Positions 62,299-64,000 of a stretch of 64,000 bases of DNA are shown one piece after another (positions within the stretch are counted from its first letter, which is position 1; the number at the start of each line of letters is the position of its first letter). Under the pieces are notes generated by a model that did not search any database, was not told where the DNA came from, and saw only the letters and a list, made by a program, of their open reading frames with translations. Made by a program: the position numbers and the translations under genes. The stretch spans positions 62,001 through 126,000 of the forward strand of contig NZ_JAENIL010000005.1 in assembly GCF_016595505.1 (NCBI RefSeq). Reading direction: 5' to 3'. The DNA comes from Pelagicoccus mobilis (GTDB lineage: Bacteria > Verrucomicrobiota > Verrucomicrobiia > Opitutales > Opitutaceae).

Positions 62299-63879
62299 AT
62301 GTCCAAAGTTCCCATGCTTAAACGTATCCGCTCCATGGAGATGCCGGATGCCTACATCATAATCTTCTTCGTCATCGCTTTGGCCGCAGTTGCAACCTAC
62401 ATCATTCCGGCAGGCTACTTCGACATGAAGGAGATCAGGTATCAGGAAGATGGCGAAGAACGTACCCGTACGGTCATCGATCCAGACTCATTCCGTTACG
62501 CCACTGACGAAGCGGGTGACCCGATGAAGGTGAATGTAAGCCTTTTCTCGGGCGAGGCTCATATGGGAGCAACCCGCATTCACCGTTTCCCTTCTGATGC
62601 CAACTCGGACATCGGTTTTTTCAACTACGCTTTCGAAGGCATCACATCGGGCAGTAAATACGGAGCCGCCGTCGGCGTTGTCGCCTTCATTCTCGTGATT
62701 GGTGGCGCCTTCGGCATCATTTCTCGTACCGGAGCAATAGAAGTAGGGATTCTGAGAGTGATCGAGAAGACCAAAGGCCACGAAATCGCGATCGTCCCTA
62801 TTCTCTTCCTGATCTTTTCCTTGGGTGGGGCCATCTTCGGCATGAGCGAGGAGGCAATCGCCTTCGCCATGATCGTGACTCCCCTACTCGTCGGTCTCGG
62901 ATACGATAGCATCACCGCCGTGCTCGTAACCTACGGGGCCACTCAAATTGGATTCGCGACCTCTTGGATGAATCCATTCAACATTAGCGTAGCCCAAGGA
63001 TTAGCAGAAGTGGAGGTTCTCTCTGGCGCAGGATTCCGCATCATCATGTGGCTCGTATTCACAATTGGTTGCACGCTCTTCGTAATGCTCTACGCCCTAC
63101 GCATTCGACGAAACCCTCAATCCTCGCGAGCTTACGAAAGCGACGCCTACTTCCGAGACCAAGCGGTCAAAGACCAACCGACTTCCTCAAGCAAGGAGTC
63201 CTTCAGTCTCGGACAAGCGCTCGTTCTCGCGACCGTAGCCCTCGGAGTCATCTGGATCATTCTCGGAGTCACCCTCTACCAATACTACATTCCAGAGATC
63301 GCTACCCAGTTTTTCATTATCGGCGTGATCTCAGGTATCATCGGAGTCGTCTTCCATCTCCGTGGGATGGGGTTAAACGACATCGCCCGAAGCTTCCGAA
63401 AAGGAGCGAGCGAGTTGCTGGGAGCCGCAATGATTGTCGGCATGGCCAAAGGTATCGTCCTCATTCTCGGCGGGGACGACAGCACCGAACCCAGCGTCCT
63501 AAATACGCTTCTCCATCAAGCAGGCCAATGGATAGCACCCTTGCCATCCGAACTATCAGCAATCGGAATGCTCATTTTTCAAAGCGTATTGAATTTCTTC
63601 ATACCCTCCGGATCAGGCCAAGCTGCTCTAACAGTTCCACTGATGGCACCGCTCGCGGACATCGCTGGCTTAAGCCGCCAAATTGCAGTTCTCGCATTTC
63701 AGTTAGGAGATGGCCTCACGAACCTGATCATCCCAACTAGTGCGTCATTGATGGGCACCCTCGCCGTCGCTCGACTCGACTACGTCACCTGGTTTCGATT
63801 CTTCCTCAAAATCCAATTCGCCCTCGTCGGAACCGCCATCCTATTCATGGCAGTCGCCGTAGCGATCGGATATAACTGA
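62299..63879 (+). CDS. YfcC-family membrane transporter (arginine/ornithine or peptide-type uptake)
   Basis: A 526-residue protein with about 12 membrane helices of the YfcC/DcuC-like carboxylate and amino-acid permease group. It shows MEMPDAYIIIFFVIALAAVA, AGYFDM, a short extracytoplasmic insert (about 45-95), GGAFGIISRTGAIEVGI, MSEEAIAFAMIVTPLLVGLG, FATSWMNPFNISVAQGLA, MIVGMAKGIVLILGGDD and FIPSGSGQAALTVPLMAPL. Members are often labelled basic-amino-acid or short-chain fatty-acid transporters. Being last in the M20-AstA-AstD operon, it probably imports arginine, ornithine or the acylated amino acid for this pathway. A palindromic repeat follows the gene. Confidence 0.85.
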   Translation: MSKVPMLKRIRSMEMPDAYIIIFFVIALAAVATYIIPAGYFDMKEIRYQEDGEERTRTVIDPDSFRYATDEAGDPMKVNVSLFSGEAHMGATRIHRFPSDANSDIGFFNYAFEGITSGSKYGAAVGVVAFILVIGGAFGIISRTGAIEVGILRVIEKTKGHEIAIVPILFLIFSLGGAIFGMSEEAIAFAMIVTPLLVGLGYDSITAVLVTYGATQIGFATSWMNPFNISVAQGLAEVEVLSGAGFRIIMWLVFTIGCTLFVMLYALRIRRNPQSSRAYESDAYFRDQAVKDQPTSSSKESFSLGQALVLATVALGVIWIILGVTLYQYYIPEIATQFFIIGVISGIIGVVFHLRGMGLNDIARSFRKGASELLGAAMIVGMAKGIVLILGGDDSTEPSVLNTLLHQAGQWIAPLPSELSAIGMLIFQSVLNFFIPSGSGQAALTVPLMAPLADIAGLSRQIAVLAFQLGDGLTNLIIPTSASLMGTLAVARLDYVTWFRFFLKIQFALVGTAILFMAVAVAIGYN

Positions 63880-63908
63880 GGACAACGCATCCAATTCGTT
63901 CTCAGAAA

Positions 63909-63982
63909 GGTAGGGCGTGACCGCCGGGCACGCCGCAAGGCACAAACACCCAATGCGGCTCGCCCGGCGGTCGAGCCCTACC
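63909..63982. repeat. Palindromic GGTAGGG...CCCTACC repeat
   Basis: GGTAGGG (63909-63915) and CCCTACC (63976-63982) bound a 74-base palindrome with GACCGCCGGGC and GCCCGGCGGTC arms. It is of the same subtype as those at 25738 and 36507, but without their GH or AraC flanks. It follows the transporter gene and may help terminate the operon. Confidence 0.75.
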
Positions 63983-64000
63983 AAAGTCGACCTTACACAA

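Overview
The window most likely comes from a marine, polysaccharide-degrading member of the Verrucomicrobiota, class Opitutae (a Puniceicoccales or Pelagicoccus-like relative). This is inferred from gene style, not from a marker gene. The clues are TonB-dependent receptors whose plug region carries the SPFEV...GTRLN-AVKDL signature, ECF sigma/FecR pairs, a FecR-LamG protein, sulfatases, glycoside hydrolases (GH) of marine galactan families (GH16, GH117, GH2, GH127, GH29), and no SusC/SusD pair. No rRNA, tRNA, CRISPR, transposase or integrase was seen.

Layout. 1-3768: the 5' part of a DUF5107 protein and a sugar porter, divergent from an AraC regulator. 3831-9090: a fructan/sucrose locus (GntR-LacI hybrid regulator, PfkB fructokinase with a one-base frameshift, sugar porter, GH32). 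9260-24575: a marine galactan locus with a sulfatase, a giant GH2/GH43-like chimera, two GH29 fucosidases, two 5'-truncated genes fused head to head, and a GH117-GH16-GH117 operon. 24768-25742: an AraC regulator. 25919-36341: an eight-gene minus-strand cluster, in transcription order response regulator, histidine kinase, LTD protein, VTC polyphosphate polymerase, DUF4956 membrane protein, HlyD, TolC-like protein and CotH kinase. 36577-49907: another GH, two TonB-dependent receptors with one FecR and one ECF sigma, then a second ECF sigma with a FecR-LamG protein. 49937-58359: a 943-residue propeller protein (possible lambda-carrageenase, GH150-like), a sulfatase, a GH127 and a sugar porter. 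58522-63879: an arginine/ornithine succinyl-pathway operon (M20 hydrolase, AstA, AstD, YfcC-type transporter).

How it works together. The TonB receptors probably import oligosaccharides cut from sulfated red-algal galactan (carrageenan or agar type) by secreted GH16 and the 943-residue protein. Sulfatases, GH117, GH127, GH2 and GH29 enzymes would finish the job, and sugar porters would bring monosaccharides into the cytoplasm. ECF sigma/FecR pairs and AraC proteins would supply the control.

The most unusual part is the CotH-VTC-DUF4956-HlyD-TolC cluster. It carries its own two-component system. A near-identical direct-repeat promoter box (CATCTTT, 4 bases, CATCTTT, then 7 bases to a -10-like hexamer) lies upstream of the regulator gene, the LTD gene and the VTC gene. 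The whole cluster sits between two 159-base direct repeats (8 mismatches by hand count), each holding a palindromic repeat and the 3' end of a GH gene. This looks like a self-regulated phosphate-polymer / surface-phosphorylation / export island that entered between paralogous regulator-GH modules. Dispersed GGTAGGG...CCCTACC palindromes and a second family with TTAACGATGAT ends punctuate the window, mostly at gene ends.
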